Origin: an uncultured Porphyromonadaceae bacterium
GTDB taxonomy: Bacteria > Bacteroidota > Bacteroidia > Bacteroidales > Muribaculaceae
NCBI GenBank assembly: GCA_946187345.1
Contig: CAMHQD010000023.1
Span: forward strand, 1-35,270
Direction: 5' to 3'
DNA: 35,270 nucleotides
How positions within the stretch are numbered: the stretch's first letter is position 1; every line of letters starts with the position of its first letter. This document shows positions 1 to 9,977 of the stretch, in pieces. The notes below the pieces were generated by a model, which had not been told where the DNA came from, did not search any database, and was given only the letters and a program-made list of their open reading frames with translations. The translations under genes and the position numbers were made by a program.

Positions 1-85
1 CGCTATCGCCGCCCTTGGGGTTGATATTACGTGACTTCAGGGAAGTTATGGATAATAGTTGTTATCGGTTGCTCTTGCCGGAAAG

Positions 86-3484
<3,399 letters not shown>

Positions 3485-3524
3485 ATAATAATTATGATTT
3501 TATTCTTGTTGTCAAATCAAACGA

Positions 3525-3532
3525 CAAAGATA
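3525..3532 (-). promoter_or_regulatory. Putative secA promoter -7 box
   Basis: On the minus strand this reads TATCTTTG, matching the Bacteroidetes -7 consensus TAnnTTTG, about 40 bp upstream of the secA start. No clear -33 TTG is present at the usual distance; a 7-bp repeat array occupies that place. Confidence 0.5.
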
Positions 3533-3540
3533 CTAAAAAA

Positions 3541-3568
3541 GTACGAAGTATGAAGTACGAAGTACGAA
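3541..3568. repeat. 7-bp tandem repeat (GTACGAA)4
   Basis: Four units of GTACGAA, one with a C-to-T change, directly upstream of the secA -7 box. It is one of several heptanucleotide arrays in the window, each with a different unit. It occupies the position of a -33 element, so copy-number change could alter secA promoter geometry; that is inference. Confidence 0.8.
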
Positions 3569-3759
3569 GAATTTTAAAAAAACAAGGTTTTTATAATTGG
3601 CGGGGACGCGGCGGGGGGGCAACATGAATGGGGTAGACTTTAGACTTAAAGACGCGGGGGGGGTGAACATGAATTTCCATGAATTTATGACAATGCATAA
3701 TTCATAATTGGATGGTTGCAGCGGAGCCCCGTTAGGGGCGATGATGGATCCAGGCAGGG
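3569..3759. other. Gene-free stretch with G tracts and short direct repeats
   Basis: No credible gene is visible here. It contains two copies of a ~25-bp direct repeat (3605-3629 and 3651-3674), each with GACGCG, a homopolymeric G tract (7 and 8 G) and AACATGAAT. It also has a two-unit heptad TAGACTT (3634-3647), a two-unit CATAAT-type heptad near 3695-3708, and a palindrome described separately. This looks like decayed or repeat-expanded intergenic DNA. Confidence 0.6.
3726..3739. repeat. Short palindrome GCCCC-GTTA-GGGGC
   Basis: A 5-bp stem with a 4-nt loop. It closely resembles the GCCCC-TGAC-GGGGC palindrome at 14057-14070, so both probably belong to one dispersed family of short intergenic hairpins. 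Confidence 0.6.
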
Positions 3760-3807
3760 GTGGAGCGCAGCGGTGCAATTCTGCCCAAAGCCATTTACAC
3801 GAAGTTA

Positions 3808-4102
3808 ATGGCGGACGTGAGCGCAAGCAAGGCACAAGCCGAGCAAGCAGCACCGCAGGAGAGCGCACTCGAAGCCGAGCAAGCCGCCGAGCCGAGCGCA
3901 TTCGCAAAGGCTTTTGAGCAGATGAAGAGCAAGCACCCCGATGCCGTGTTGCTTTTCCGCATGGGTGATTTTTATGGCTCATTTGGCGAGGATGCAAAGA
4001 CATTGAGCGAGGTTTTAGGCATCACCCTCACACGCACAAGCGCAAAGGACATTACCGCCCAACAAGCCGCTTTTCCTGCCGCAAGCCTCGACCGTACCCA
4101 CC
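3808..4102 (+). pseudogene. Truncated MutS domain I-like fragment (mobile-element remnant)
   Basis: The reading frame starts MADVSASKAQAEQ and contains KHPDAVLLFRMGDFYGSF followed by GEDAKTLSEVLGITLTR. These are the hallmark of MutS N-terminal domain I, including the Phe-x-Glu-like position, here FYG rather than FYE. The frame then degrades at AAFPAASLDR, which corresponds to the FPHHALDTYL stretch of intact domains, and runs into the 3' end of the next gene on the other strand. Stand-alone MutS_I domains with an Ala/Glu-rich lead-in are known from large proteins on Bacteroides conjugative elements. I infer a fragment left by such an element rather than a remnant of housekeeping mutS. No functional product is expected. 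The possible start could also lie at 3760. Confidence 0.6.
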
Positions 4103-4123
4103 AACGTTGCCCATCTTCGTCTT

Positions 4124-4921
4124 TCATTTGCTCTCATGAGCACCATTCTCATAATTATGCTGATTTTTCGAGATTGCATCCAGTTTGCGTTCCATTTGAT
4201 CCAGTTTCTCCATGACCTCATTGTTATTATCCTCAGCCATTGAATCGACAAAGATAGAATTCACAAACGACATGCCTATCATTCCGCCCACGAACATAAG
4301 AATAGAGAAGAAACAACGTGCAAATACACCCATATATTGGCCTCCATTTTCTGCTATTGCTTCAGGAAACTCATACCATCCCTCAATGGTGAAAAGCCGA
4401 AAAATGCTATATAGACTCACGGCAGGATTGCCGAAATATTCCGGGGTTATATCGCCAAACATGGTTGACGATATTATGGAAAAAACAATCATAAAAACCA
4501 TAAAGCCGATTAGCACCAGCGGAGAGGCCTTGATTGCCAACTTTATGCCACTCAGAAGTTTGTCTATATTAGGGATAAAACGTAGCAACCTGAACATCTT
4601 GAATAGTCTTAATGCACGCAAGGCAAGTATAGGACTCTTTACCATGGTTTGTCCCATAAACAGACTTGCTAAAGATGGCAATGCTATTAGTAGCACTATA
4701 AAATCAAATTTATTCCATCCCGAGCGCCAATATTTTTTCCATCCAAAAGTTTTGATTTTTGCGATTGCCTCAAATACAAACACAAGAGTAAAAAAGGCAT
4801 CAGAAATTTCAAAAAAAGTCACTTGAGGCCAAAAACCGCTCATAAACACAATGGTGGTGTTGAGCACTATAGCATAAAATATAATTCGCTCGTCACAGAA
4901 CAACCTCTGAATATTTTTCAT
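4124..4921 (-). CDS. Voltage-gated ion channel, bacterial NaV/CaV-like
   Basis: This 265-residue protein is a single six-TM subunit of the ion-transport family that would assemble as an inner-membrane tetramer. S1-S3 span about residues 12-90. The S4 voltage sensor carries basic residues every third position (R102, R105, K108, R111, R114). S5 lies at about 134-152 and S6 at about 200-225. The pore loop reads FTIEGWYEF (177-185), with E180 as the filter carboxylate; the NaChBac/NavAb family has TLESW here. A cytoplasmic coiled coil (about 233-255) follows S6, as in NavAb. The Gly and Tyr beside the filter differ from classical sodium channels, so ion selectivity is open. The gene is visibly more AT-rich than its neighbours and sits beside a mobile-element fragment, which suggests lateral acquisition. 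Its 3' end abuts the MutS fragment. Confidence 0.9.
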   Translation of the reverse strand: MKNIQRLFCDERIIFYAIVLNTTIVFMSGFWPQVTFFEISDAFFTLVFVFEAIAKIKTFGWKKYWRSGWNKFDFIVLLIALPSLASLFMGQTMVKSPILALRALRLFKMFRLLRFIPNIDKLLSGIKLAIKASPLVLIGFMVFMIVFSIISSTMFGDITPEYFGNPAVSLYSIFRLFTIEGWYEFPEAIAENGGQYMGVFARCFFSILMFVGGMIGMSFVNSIFVDSMAEDNNNEVMEKLDQMERKLDAISKNQHNYENGAHESK

Positions 4922-4969
4922 TCTACAACTAATTTAAAGCAACCGATATCATTTTAGCACATAAACCAT

Positions 4970-4978
4970 CCCCCCCCC
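4970..4978. repeat. C9 homopolymer tract upstream of the channel gene
   Basis: Nine consecutive C, about 49 bp upstream of the ion-channel start. Tracts of this length are prone to slippage and to sequencing error. If the promoter spans it, expression could vary. Confidence 0.6.
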
Positions 4979-5015
4979 AACAATGCCAGAGATAAAAATC
5001 GTCGTTTCATAAGAG

Positions 5016-5201
5016 TTATTTTCGTCGTTTCCTTTTTGGTTTACCGAATATCAGTTGCCATAGCCACCGCCCGAGTTTGGCGTTCAAGCCCATACGTGTG
5101 GTGGGAATGCCGGTGGTCGTAGCCACCTTGCGCTTGAGGGTGCTGATACCCAGCATGCGCTTCCACGAGAAGTTGAAATATAGTCCTCTGAATATTCTCA
5201 T
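5016..5201 (-). CDS. Small basic hypothetical protein
   Basis: A 61-residue, strongly basic protein (MRIFRGLYFNFSWKRMLGIS start, ending in KPKRKRRK). The motif SWKRMLGISTLKRKVATTTG looks like a conserved short helical unit, and the basic tail could contact nucleic acid or acidic lipids. I cannot assign a function. It is the last gene of the long minus-strand run of small genes, immediately after a frameshifted mini-gene. No signal peptide is seen, and a predicted TM is unlikely despite the WLWQLIFG stretch. Confidence 0.6.
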   Translation of the reverse strand: MRIFRGLYFNFSWKRMLGISTLKRKVATTTGIPTTRMGLNAKLGRWLWQLIFGKPKRKRRK

Positions 5202-5202
5202 A

Positions 5203-5284
5203 CTACAGTAACAGGAGACACAGAGCGAAAATCAGTATTGTGAAGCATCCTCCACACGCACAGCCTTTTTTTTTCTTTAGCCAT
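5203..5284 (-). pseudogene. Cys-rich single-TM microprotein interrupted at an A9 tract
   Basis: Starting at ATG 5284 the frame reads MAKEKK and then meets nine A (minus strand; T9 at 5266-5274). In the frame given by the sequence the product is an unconvincing 28-residue peptide. One A fewer (A8) gives MAKEKKGCACGGC followed by the hydrophobic segment FTILIFALCLLLL and a stop 1 bp before the next gene. That is 26 residues, a short Cys/Gly motif plus one membrane helix. The fit of the alternative frame to a compact gene suggests a slippage-switched or mis-sequenced gene. It is inference from the frame only. Confidence 0.35.
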
Positions 5285-5312
5285 CTCTATCTTTAGCCTT
5301 CTCTTCCGTTAT

Positions 5313-5555
5313 TTATTTGCAGCTTTTTAAGCTGCGTTGATACATCTCGATACGTTTCTTGTAGCCCTCGATGACGGAATCGTGACGGGCCGCGACCGAT
5401 ATTTTATCTTTGCGATAACGAGCCTTTCCCTCAGGGCTGCTTGTGCTGCGTATCGAGGCGGCAATGCGGGCGTTATCCTTTTTCTTCTGCTCGCGCTCGC
5501 GGGCGATAGCCGCTCGACAGTCCTGTATCGCCTTCTTGTAATGTTCTTTGCTCAT
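5313..5555 (-). CDS. Small coiled-coil hypothetical protein
   Basis: An 80-residue, highly charged protein (MSKEHYKKAIQDCRAAIARE start). Almost the whole length is predicted helical with heptad-like spacing of hydrophobics, broken by a Ser-rich turn (SIRSTSSPEG, about residues 35-44). This suggests a two-helix hairpin of the kind seen in small cytoplasmic scaffolds. There is no signal or TM. It lies in the minus-strand run, 83 bp after the 65-residue gene, separated from it by a hairpin. Function unknown. Confidence 0.65.
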   Translation of the reverse strand: MSKEHYKKAIQDCRAAIAREREQKKKDNARIAASIRSTSSPEGKARYRKDKISVAARHDSVIEGYKKRIEMYQRSLKSCK

Positions 5556-5580
5556 GATGGTTACAAATGATTATTACTGC

Positions 5581-5619
5581 CGCATGGATGGGGCGAGTGT
5601 CCCTTCGCCTCACCATGCG
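5581..5619. terminator. Intergenic hairpin, possible attenuator
   Basis: CGCATGG (5581-5587) pairs with CCATGCG (5613-5619), and an inner GGCGA/TCGCC stem (5592-5596 with 5605-5609) extends it. There is no T run, so it is more likely an RNA processing or partial-termination structure between two co-directional small genes than a strong terminator. Confidence 0.4.
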
Positions 5620-5638
5620 ACAGTTGGAATTGGATTAC

Positions 5639-5836
5639 TTACTTGCCGTTGATGAAATCGACGAGTTTGCTGCCGAATTGGCGGGTGGTCCAGTTGGTGT
5701 CGTACTTAAATCCTATGCGCTCAGCGATTTCACGAAGAGCACCTATGGTGTTGTCGTAGATGCGGTGCACGCTGATGCTGCCCGAATTCTCCACCGTGAC
5801 GATATACTCGCCACTGATTGCTGATTTCTTTGCCAT
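5639..5836 (-). CDS. Small hypothetical protein (ISGEYIVTVENSGSISV family)
   Basis: A 65-residue acidic-to-neutral cytoplasmic protein. The N-terminal half looks like a beta hairpin (GEYIVTVENSGSISVHRIYD). The C-terminal half has two short helices (TIGALREIAERIGF and WTTRQFGSKLVDFIN). The IGALREIAE and TTRQFGSKL stretches resemble the small DNA-binding or scaffold folds common in Bacteroidetes, but I do not recognise a named family. It sits 37 bp after the 103-residue repeat protein and is probably co-transcribed with it. Confidence 0.7.
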   Translation of the reverse strand: MAKKSAISGEYIVTVENSGSISVHRIYDNTIGALREIAERIGFKYDTNWTTRQFGSKLVDFINGK

Positions 5837-5873
5837 AATTGAAATGAACTAAAAGATTGTTGATTAATAATTG

Positions 5874-6185
5874 TCACTCCTTGCCGGCGGCGGCCAGGGT
5901 GATGCTGTTGTCGCTGAGCTTGGTGTTGGCGGCGTTAGCCACTTGGACACCGATGCCGTACATCTCGGTAACCTTAGTCTCGAAGTTGCCCACGCGGATG
6001 TTGCTACCCACAACGAACTCACCGCCCTTGGCACCTCCCATGAGCGAAGCGAGTGTGGCTTCGTCATCGGCGGGTTGCTTACAGGTCTTGGTGGTGTAAA
6101 CACGCAGCGTGCATCCGAACGCTTTCTTGAAGTTAGCCTTGAGGGTCTTCACCTTCATACGGCCATCAATTCTGAAATCTGCCAT
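5874..6185 (-). CDS. Tandem beta-alpha-beta repeat protein, paralogue A
   Basis: This 103-residue protein appears to consist of two copies of one ~48-residue unit. The first reads FRIDGRMKVKTLKANFKKAF followed by GCTLRVY and DDEATLASL. The second reads VGSNIRVGNFETKVTEMYG followed by IGVQVA and DNSITLAAAG. Each unit fits strand - helix - strand - TLA turn. The same unit occurs in the products at 9150-9497 and 10883-11404, so three paralogues lie in one gene run. No signal or TM is seen; it is presumably cytoplasmic. Function is unknown. Paralogy is visible in the sequence; the secondary-structure reading is inference. Confidence 0.75.
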   Translation of the reverse strand: MADFRIDGRMKVKTLKANFKKAFGCTLRVYTTKTCKQPADDEATLASLMGGAKGGEFVVGSNIRVGNFETKVTEMYGIGVQVANAANTKLSDNSITLAAAGKE

Positions 6186-6233
6186 AATAATTACGTTAAT
6201 GAAATGTTATTGGAATTGTTACTTAACACGATT

Positions 6234-6608
6234 TTACTTCTTGTTGAGTATAAATGACACTCCAAAGATGACTACAAGTGAAGTGATTAGGTTGGCGAGC
6301 AGTAGCCAGATGACCGTACCCAGCGATATTCCACCGCGGACACCAATCACCCACTCGGCGACAATTGCTGCCAAGCAGATGGTGTAGATTAGGGTCTTGT
6401 GCTTGCCGATGGCCTTCACATCCTTTGCCCCCTTTTCTGCCGCTTGTTTCTGCTCCTCAATGAGAGTGTCGAAGTCTTGCCCTTCGATGCCAAGTTCAGC
6501 AGCCTGCAGCTTGAGCACATCCAGCCTTTCAGCCAGTTTTCCATCTTTGATAGCCCTGAGTACGGCCTCACATAAGATCAGATATTTTGCATTGTTCTTA
6601 ACCGACAT
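6234..6608 (-). CDS. TerB-like N-terminal domain with two TM helices
   Basis: A 124-residue protein. The N-terminus (about 8-55) has the pattern LCEAVLRAIKDGKLAERLDV followed by AAELGIEGQDFDTLIEE. It resembles the helical TerB/TerB-like repeat, in which a D-G-x-(I/L)-x-E acidic loop precedes a helix. Two membrane helices follow (about 74-90 and 96-119), separated by a short GVRGGISLG loop, placing the domain on the cytoplasmic face. It belongs with the other DG-x-E proteins at 6619 and 8516. TerB proteins are linked to tellurite and other stress phenotypes, but no ter biochemistry can be claimed here. Confidence 0.7.
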   Translation of the reverse strand: MSVKNNAKYLILCEAVLRAIKDGKLAERLDVLKLQAAELGIEGQDFDTLIEEQKQAAEKGAKDVKAIGKHKTLIYTICLAAIVAEWVIGVRGGISLGTVIWLLLANLITSLVVIFGVSFILNKK

Positions 6609-6618
6609 AGTTCTAATA

Positions 6619-6981
6619 TTATTTATGATTAATTATCATTAGTTGGAATTCGGCATCCGAGATGCCAGCCTCGCGGGCGTAAGGTTGCAGGAATTTCTTT
6701 TCACTTTCCGTGATGGTCCCATCTGAAGTGGCAATTTGCCACATCCGGTCAAAAGTCGCCCGTTTGGTGTTGTCGCTGCTCTGAACCTGCTTACCCACCA
6801 GTCCTGCCGTTGCCGTCAGACCCGGTTTGGCAAGAAGCAGTATCTTAAGCACTCTGATGATAATCGTGCTTCCCGGGAAAGGGACAAATGCGGCCACCGC
6901 TTCGGCACTGTTAAGAATATCTTGCAGTGGGATGTCGCGCACCAAATCGGTGATGCTCTGTATGTTGAAGTTACTTGCCAT
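6619..6981 (-). CDS. Small protein with C-terminal TerB-like helical pair
   Basis: A 120-residue protein starting at ATG 6981 (MASNFNIQSI); a GTG at 6987 is possible. The chosen start overlaps the stop of the upstream gene by 11 bp (ATGGCAAGTAA), which implies translational coupling. A hydrophobic amphipathic stretch (FVPFPGSTIIIRVLKILLLA) lies in the middle. The C-terminal ~45 residues carry MWQIATSDGTITESEKKFL and AREAGISDAEFQLMI, a clear TerB-type DG-x-I-x-x-x-E loop plus helix. It may associate with the membrane peripherally. Function unknown; the family assignment is partial. Confidence 0.7.
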   Translation of the reverse strand: MASNFNIQSITDLVRDIPLQDILNSAEAVAAFVPFPGSTIIIRVLKILLLAKPGLTATAGLVGKQVQSSDNTKRATFDRMWQIATSDGTITESEKKFLQPYAREAGISDAEFQLMIINHK

Positions 6982-7318
6982 CTTCACTGAAATCTTTTAG
7001 TCGTTTGATAAAATTCACAAGTGCCGTGACATCGGTCCCTTTCTCCTTTTGATGCTTGTTGAGGGCATCTATGGAGGCCTGTAGGTTGAGACCCCTCAGC
7101 ATTCCCTTGACTTTCATCGAGGTGAAGTTTGCAACGCTGTCGGAGGCCGACTGGAAAAACGAGGACACCGCGCCGGTTGCGGTCGTGGCTGTTTCAGCGA
7201 CTTTCTGTCTTGCGGCGGTCGCTGTTTCTGAGACTTTCTGTCCTGCGGCGGTCGCTGTTTCTGAGACGGTATTCGCCACCTGCGTTGCTGCTTTTCTTAA
7301 ATTATCCCAAAAAGCCAT
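6971..7318 (-). CDS. Amphipathic-repeat protein (ETATAAxQKV repeats)
   Basis: A 115-residue protein. Residues about 18-45 contain three near-identical ~11-residue repeats of the form VSETATAAGQK, VSETATAARQK and VAETATTATG. This pattern is seen in LEA-like and apolipoprotein-like amphipathic helices that bind membranes or stabilise proteins under stress. The C-terminal half (about 62-115, MKVKGMLRGLNLQASIDALN onward) looks helical and less repetitive. No signal is found. The stop codon overlaps the next gene's start. At DNA level the repeats are 33-bp direct repeats, so unit number could vary without a frameshift. Confidence 0.65.
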   Translation of the reverse strand: MAFWDNLRKAATQVANTVSETATAAGQKVSETATAARQKVAETATTATGAVSSFFQSASDSVANFTSMKVKGMLRGLNLQASIDALNKHQKEKGTDVTALVNFIKRLKDFSEDGK

Positions 7319-7336
7319 AATACTTTATGTTTGAGT

Positions 7337-7465
7337 CCACTCCAAAAAGTACTGAAAACTACTTGAACTACTTTAACTATTTATAAACCATTAATAATGA
7401 TTTTGTTGATTTAGTTTGTTTTTAGTTGTTTTAGTTTTCTTATATATATGGACTTTTTGGAGTGG
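7337..7465. repeat. 14-bp perfect inverted repeat bracketing an AT-rich intergenic segment
   Basis: CCACTCCAAAAAGT (7337-7350) is the exact reverse complement of ACTTTTTGGAGTGG (7452-7465). The 101 bp between them are very AT-rich, unlike the flanks. The segment fills the gap between the OmpA-domain gene stop (7474) and the next gene start (7318). This is the layout of Bacteroides invertible promoters, but no recombinase gene is nearby and no TAnnTTTG box is clear in either orientation. It could also be a long-range RNA stem. Confidence 0.55.
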
Positions 7466-7473
7466 GATTATGT

Positions 7474-8379
7474 TTATTTGCCGATGATCACGAACTCGGT
7501 GCGGCGGTTCACCTCGAGCGAGTCTTGCGAGAGAGGCTTCGATGAGCCAAAGCCCTTGGCTTCCAGTCGCTCGGCGGCGATGCCCTCCTTGTTGACGAGG
7601 AAGTCGACGGCGGCCTGGGCACGTGCCTCCGAGAGTCGCTGGTTCACGTCCTCGGCGCCCTCGCTCGAGGTGTGTCCCTCGATGGAAAGACGCAGTTCGG
7701 GGTTGCGTTGCAGCACTTTCGCCAGGTCGTGCAGGGCGAGTTTGGCATCGTCGCTGAGGTCGGCCTGTCCTTGCTCGAACGTGGCGGTGTTGAAGTTGCG
7801 TTCGATTTCCTCGATCTGCTCCACGTAGATCGTGTCATGGACGACGACCTCCTTTTCGACGACTTGCGGCTCGGTCTTGTTGCCGAAGATCAGCCATCCG
7901 AGCAGGCCGAGCAGTGCGGCGCCGAGCAGTGCGAACAGCCACAAGGGCAGTCCCTTCTTCTGTTCGCGCACGGGCGGCACATAGCCGTTGAGCATCTCCA
8001 GATAGAATGAGCCTTTCTTGCCGAAGCCCTTCTCGGCGGGGTCGAGTTGCGCAATCTCGATGTCATAGAGTTTTGCTTGCTCGATGGTGCGTTCCAGCGA
8101 CGGCTTGGTCCACATCTTCACCACGCTCACCTTCTGTCCGTCGCCCATGGTGAGCAACTCGTCGTCGGCCTTGAAGTAGCCGTCCCAGTTGGCTGTTGTG
8201 CCTTTCTCTTCGGCGGGGATGAAAATCTCGGCCGTACCCTTGTCGGGGTTGAGCGAGTTGGGAAACGCCTGGCGGATGTCGTCCAGCGTGGCGTGGGGGT
8301 ACATTGTCATGTAGGCATGCATGATGCCCAGTGCGGCGCGGTTCTGCGCCTTGGCGTAAACTCTGATTTTGTTTGCCAT
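7474..8379 (-). CDS. OmpA-domain protein with cytoplasmic N-terminal domain
   Basis: A 301-residue protein. Residues 1-135 form a soluble domain of unknown function (MANKIRVYAKAQN start, then ATLDDIRQAFPNSLNP and TANWDGYFKADDELLTMGDG). A Pro-rich turn leads to one TM helix (about 146-165) and an OmpA C-terminal domain (about 193-301) with the peptidoglycan-contact signature LSIEGHTSSEGAEDVNQRLS and the closing NRRTEFVII. There is no signal peptide, so the N-terminus should stay in the cytoplasm and the OmpA domain should reach the periplasm. That is the opposite layout from outer-membrane OmpA and resembles MotB or DotU/IcmF-associated anchors. It could tie the small-protein set to the cell wall. 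Confidence 0.85.
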   Translation of the reverse strand: MANKIRVYAKAQNRAALGIMHAYMTMYPHATLDDIRQAFPNSLNPDKGTAEIFIPAEEKGTTANWDGYFKADDELLTMGDGQKVSVVKMWTKPSLERTIEQAKLYDIEIAQLDPAEKGFGKKGSFYLEMLNGYVPPVREQKKGLPLWLFALLGAALLGLLGWLIFGNKTEPQVVEKEVVVHDTIYVEQIEEIERNFNTATFEQGQADLSDDAKLALHDLAKVLQRNPELRLSIEGHTSSEGAEDVNQRLSEARAQAAVDFLVNKEGIAAERLEAKGFGSSKPLSQDSLEVNRRTEFVIIGK

Positions 8380-8430
8380 TGCTCAACTTGGTATTGTCCT
8401 CTCGAAAATTCCCGGCAAATGATTTCTGCT

Positions 8431-8484
8431 CACGTAAAATTTCGTAAACTTATCGTATAATGCGTAAATTTTCGGTTTTACGTG
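8431..8484. repeat. Phased CGTAAA motifs with a terminal inverted repeat
   Basis: CGTAAA-like octamers begin at 8433, 8443, 8454 and 8463, that is every 9-11 bp. The first belongs to CACGTAAAA (8431-8439), which is the reverse complement of TTTTACGTG (8476-8484). The array lies 52 bp upstream of the OmpA-domain gene start. Helical phasing suggests a cooperative protein-binding site; this is inference. Confidence 0.5.
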
Positions 8485-8515
8485 GGATTTTCGTGAGGTT
8501 GTTAATATTGCGGAT

Positions 8516-8926
8516 TCAGAAGGCGAGTTCCAGGTCGGGTTCGCTCTTGACCATGTCACAAAGCAGCATGATGGCGTTGTCGCGCTCAATCTTGAGCGCC
8601 TGGGCGGTTTCCATCAGGTTGCCGATCTCCTCGCAGGTGAGAATGCCGTCACAGAGTGCGATTTCCATCATCGCCTCGAAGATGACGCCGGAGTCCTCTT
8701 CGGAGACCTTTGCCGCATGGTCGTTCATGAATGCCGTCACGGCGTCGCCGTCGAGGGCGTTCAACTCGTCGACCGCCGCCTTGACCTTGTCGCTGAGTTC
8801 GCCGGCATTGATGCCGAGTGCCTCGGCGATGTCGGCCACACTGGCCTGCTCCAACTCGCTGTACTCACCGTCGCACCACACCATTGTGGCAAGCAACGAA
8901 GCAAAAGTGGTGATATCTACTTTCAT
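8516..8926 (-). CDS. TerB-like domain protein
   Basis: A 136-residue all-helical acidic protein with two TerB-type acidic loops. The first is MVWCDGEYSELEQASVADIA (about 15-34) and the second ALCDGILTCEEIGNLMETA (about 92-110). The length and the two-fold pattern match the complete TerB/DjlA-N fold, whose paired Asp/Glu loops can bind divalent metal. No signal or TM is present. It sits 11 bp downstream of the 51-residue gene and is probably co-transcribed with it. The family call is from motif spacing; the cellular role here is unknown. Confidence 0.8.
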   Translation of the reverse strand: MKVDITTFASLLATMVWCDGEYSELEQASVADIAEALGINAGELSDKVKAAVDELNALDGDAVTAFMNDHAAKVSEEDSGVIFEAMMEIALCDGILTCEEIGNLMETAQALKIERDNAIMLLCDMVKSEPDLELAF

Positions 8927-8937
8927 AATCGGATGAA

Positions 8938-9093
8938 TTAACTGAATAAACTGCTTGCGAAACTTGCCAGACGTTGAGCGAATGAATTCTTCTTACCTCT
9001 CGCTGCGCGTGCTTTCGCCATGCGCTCGGCGACAGCCTTACCCTCCTTGGTACGCTTGTCGATCTTGCCTTCTTTTGTTCTCTTGAGTGCCAT
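8938..9093 (-). CDS. 51-residue MALKxTKEGKID protein
   Basis: A very short basic protein that starts MALKRTKEGKIDKRTKEGKA, continues with an Ala/Arg/Lys helix (VAERMAKARAARGKK) and ends in an amphipathic segment (FAQRLASFASSLFS). Its first 18 residues match the start of the Asp-tailed protein at 9530-9931 (MALKFTKEGKIDRRTREG), so this is a conserved N-terminal module rather than random sequence. The stop is 11 bp before the TerB-like gene. It is below common gene-length cut-offs and is easily missed. Function unknown. Confidence 0.7.
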   Translation of the reverse strand: MALKRTKEGKIDKRTKEGKAVAERMAKARAARGKKNSFAQRLASFASSLFS

Positions 9094-9149
9094 ATCTGTT
9101 ATCGTTATTTATTGAATCAACCGGCTTGGCCTTGGCCAGGTCCTACAAA

Positions 9150-9497
9150 TTACTTCGCGTATTTTGACTTGAGCACCTCCATGTCCTTCTTGGTGGCGTT
9201 CTTGGGAATCTCGGGGAGTTTGGCCAGAGTCATCTCGTCCAGGGCGAGCACCCAGTCGTCGGCCGAGGCGATCTTGATCTTCAGTCCGAACTGGTCCAGC
9301 ATGTCCTTGATGAAGCCTGCCACGGTCTTGCTGCTGCGGCACTCATAAGCACCGGTAGTGCTCACCAGGTCCGCGACCTTCTCGCTGCCCGTGCAGCGCT
9401 TGTTGCCGTTGTACACACGCAGAGTTCCGCCGAACTCTGCCTTGAATCTCTCACACAGGGTGGACACCAACAGGCGTCCGTCAATCTTGATCTGCAT
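9150..9497 (-). CDS. Tandem beta-alpha-beta repeat protein, paralogue B
   Basis: A 115-residue protein. Unit 1 reads IKIDGRLLVSTLCERFKAEF followed by GGTLRVYNG. Unit 2 reads TVAGFIKDMLDQFGLKIKIA followed by ALDEMTLAKL. The IDGR...V.TL...F...FG.TLRVY line is nearly identical to paralogue A at 5874-6185. A Lys-rich tail (NATKKDMEVLKSKYAK) is extra. Two Cys (CTGS, YECRS) lie between the units. Cytoplasmic by absence of a signal. Function unknown. Confidence 0.75.
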   Translation of the reverse strand: MQIKIDGRLLVSTLCERFKAEFGGTLRVYNGNKRCTGSEKVADLVSTTGAYECRSSKTVAGFIKDMLDQFGLKIKIASADDWVLALDEMTLAKLPEIPKNATKKDMEVLKSKYAK

Positions 9498-9529
9498 AAT
9501 ATAAGTAGTTCAAGTGGAAATATTAGTGG

Positions 9530-9931
<402 letters not shown>

Positions 9932-9977
9932 AATGATGTTAGGAATAAAGAGTGTTATTAATGGTGTTCAATTAGTC

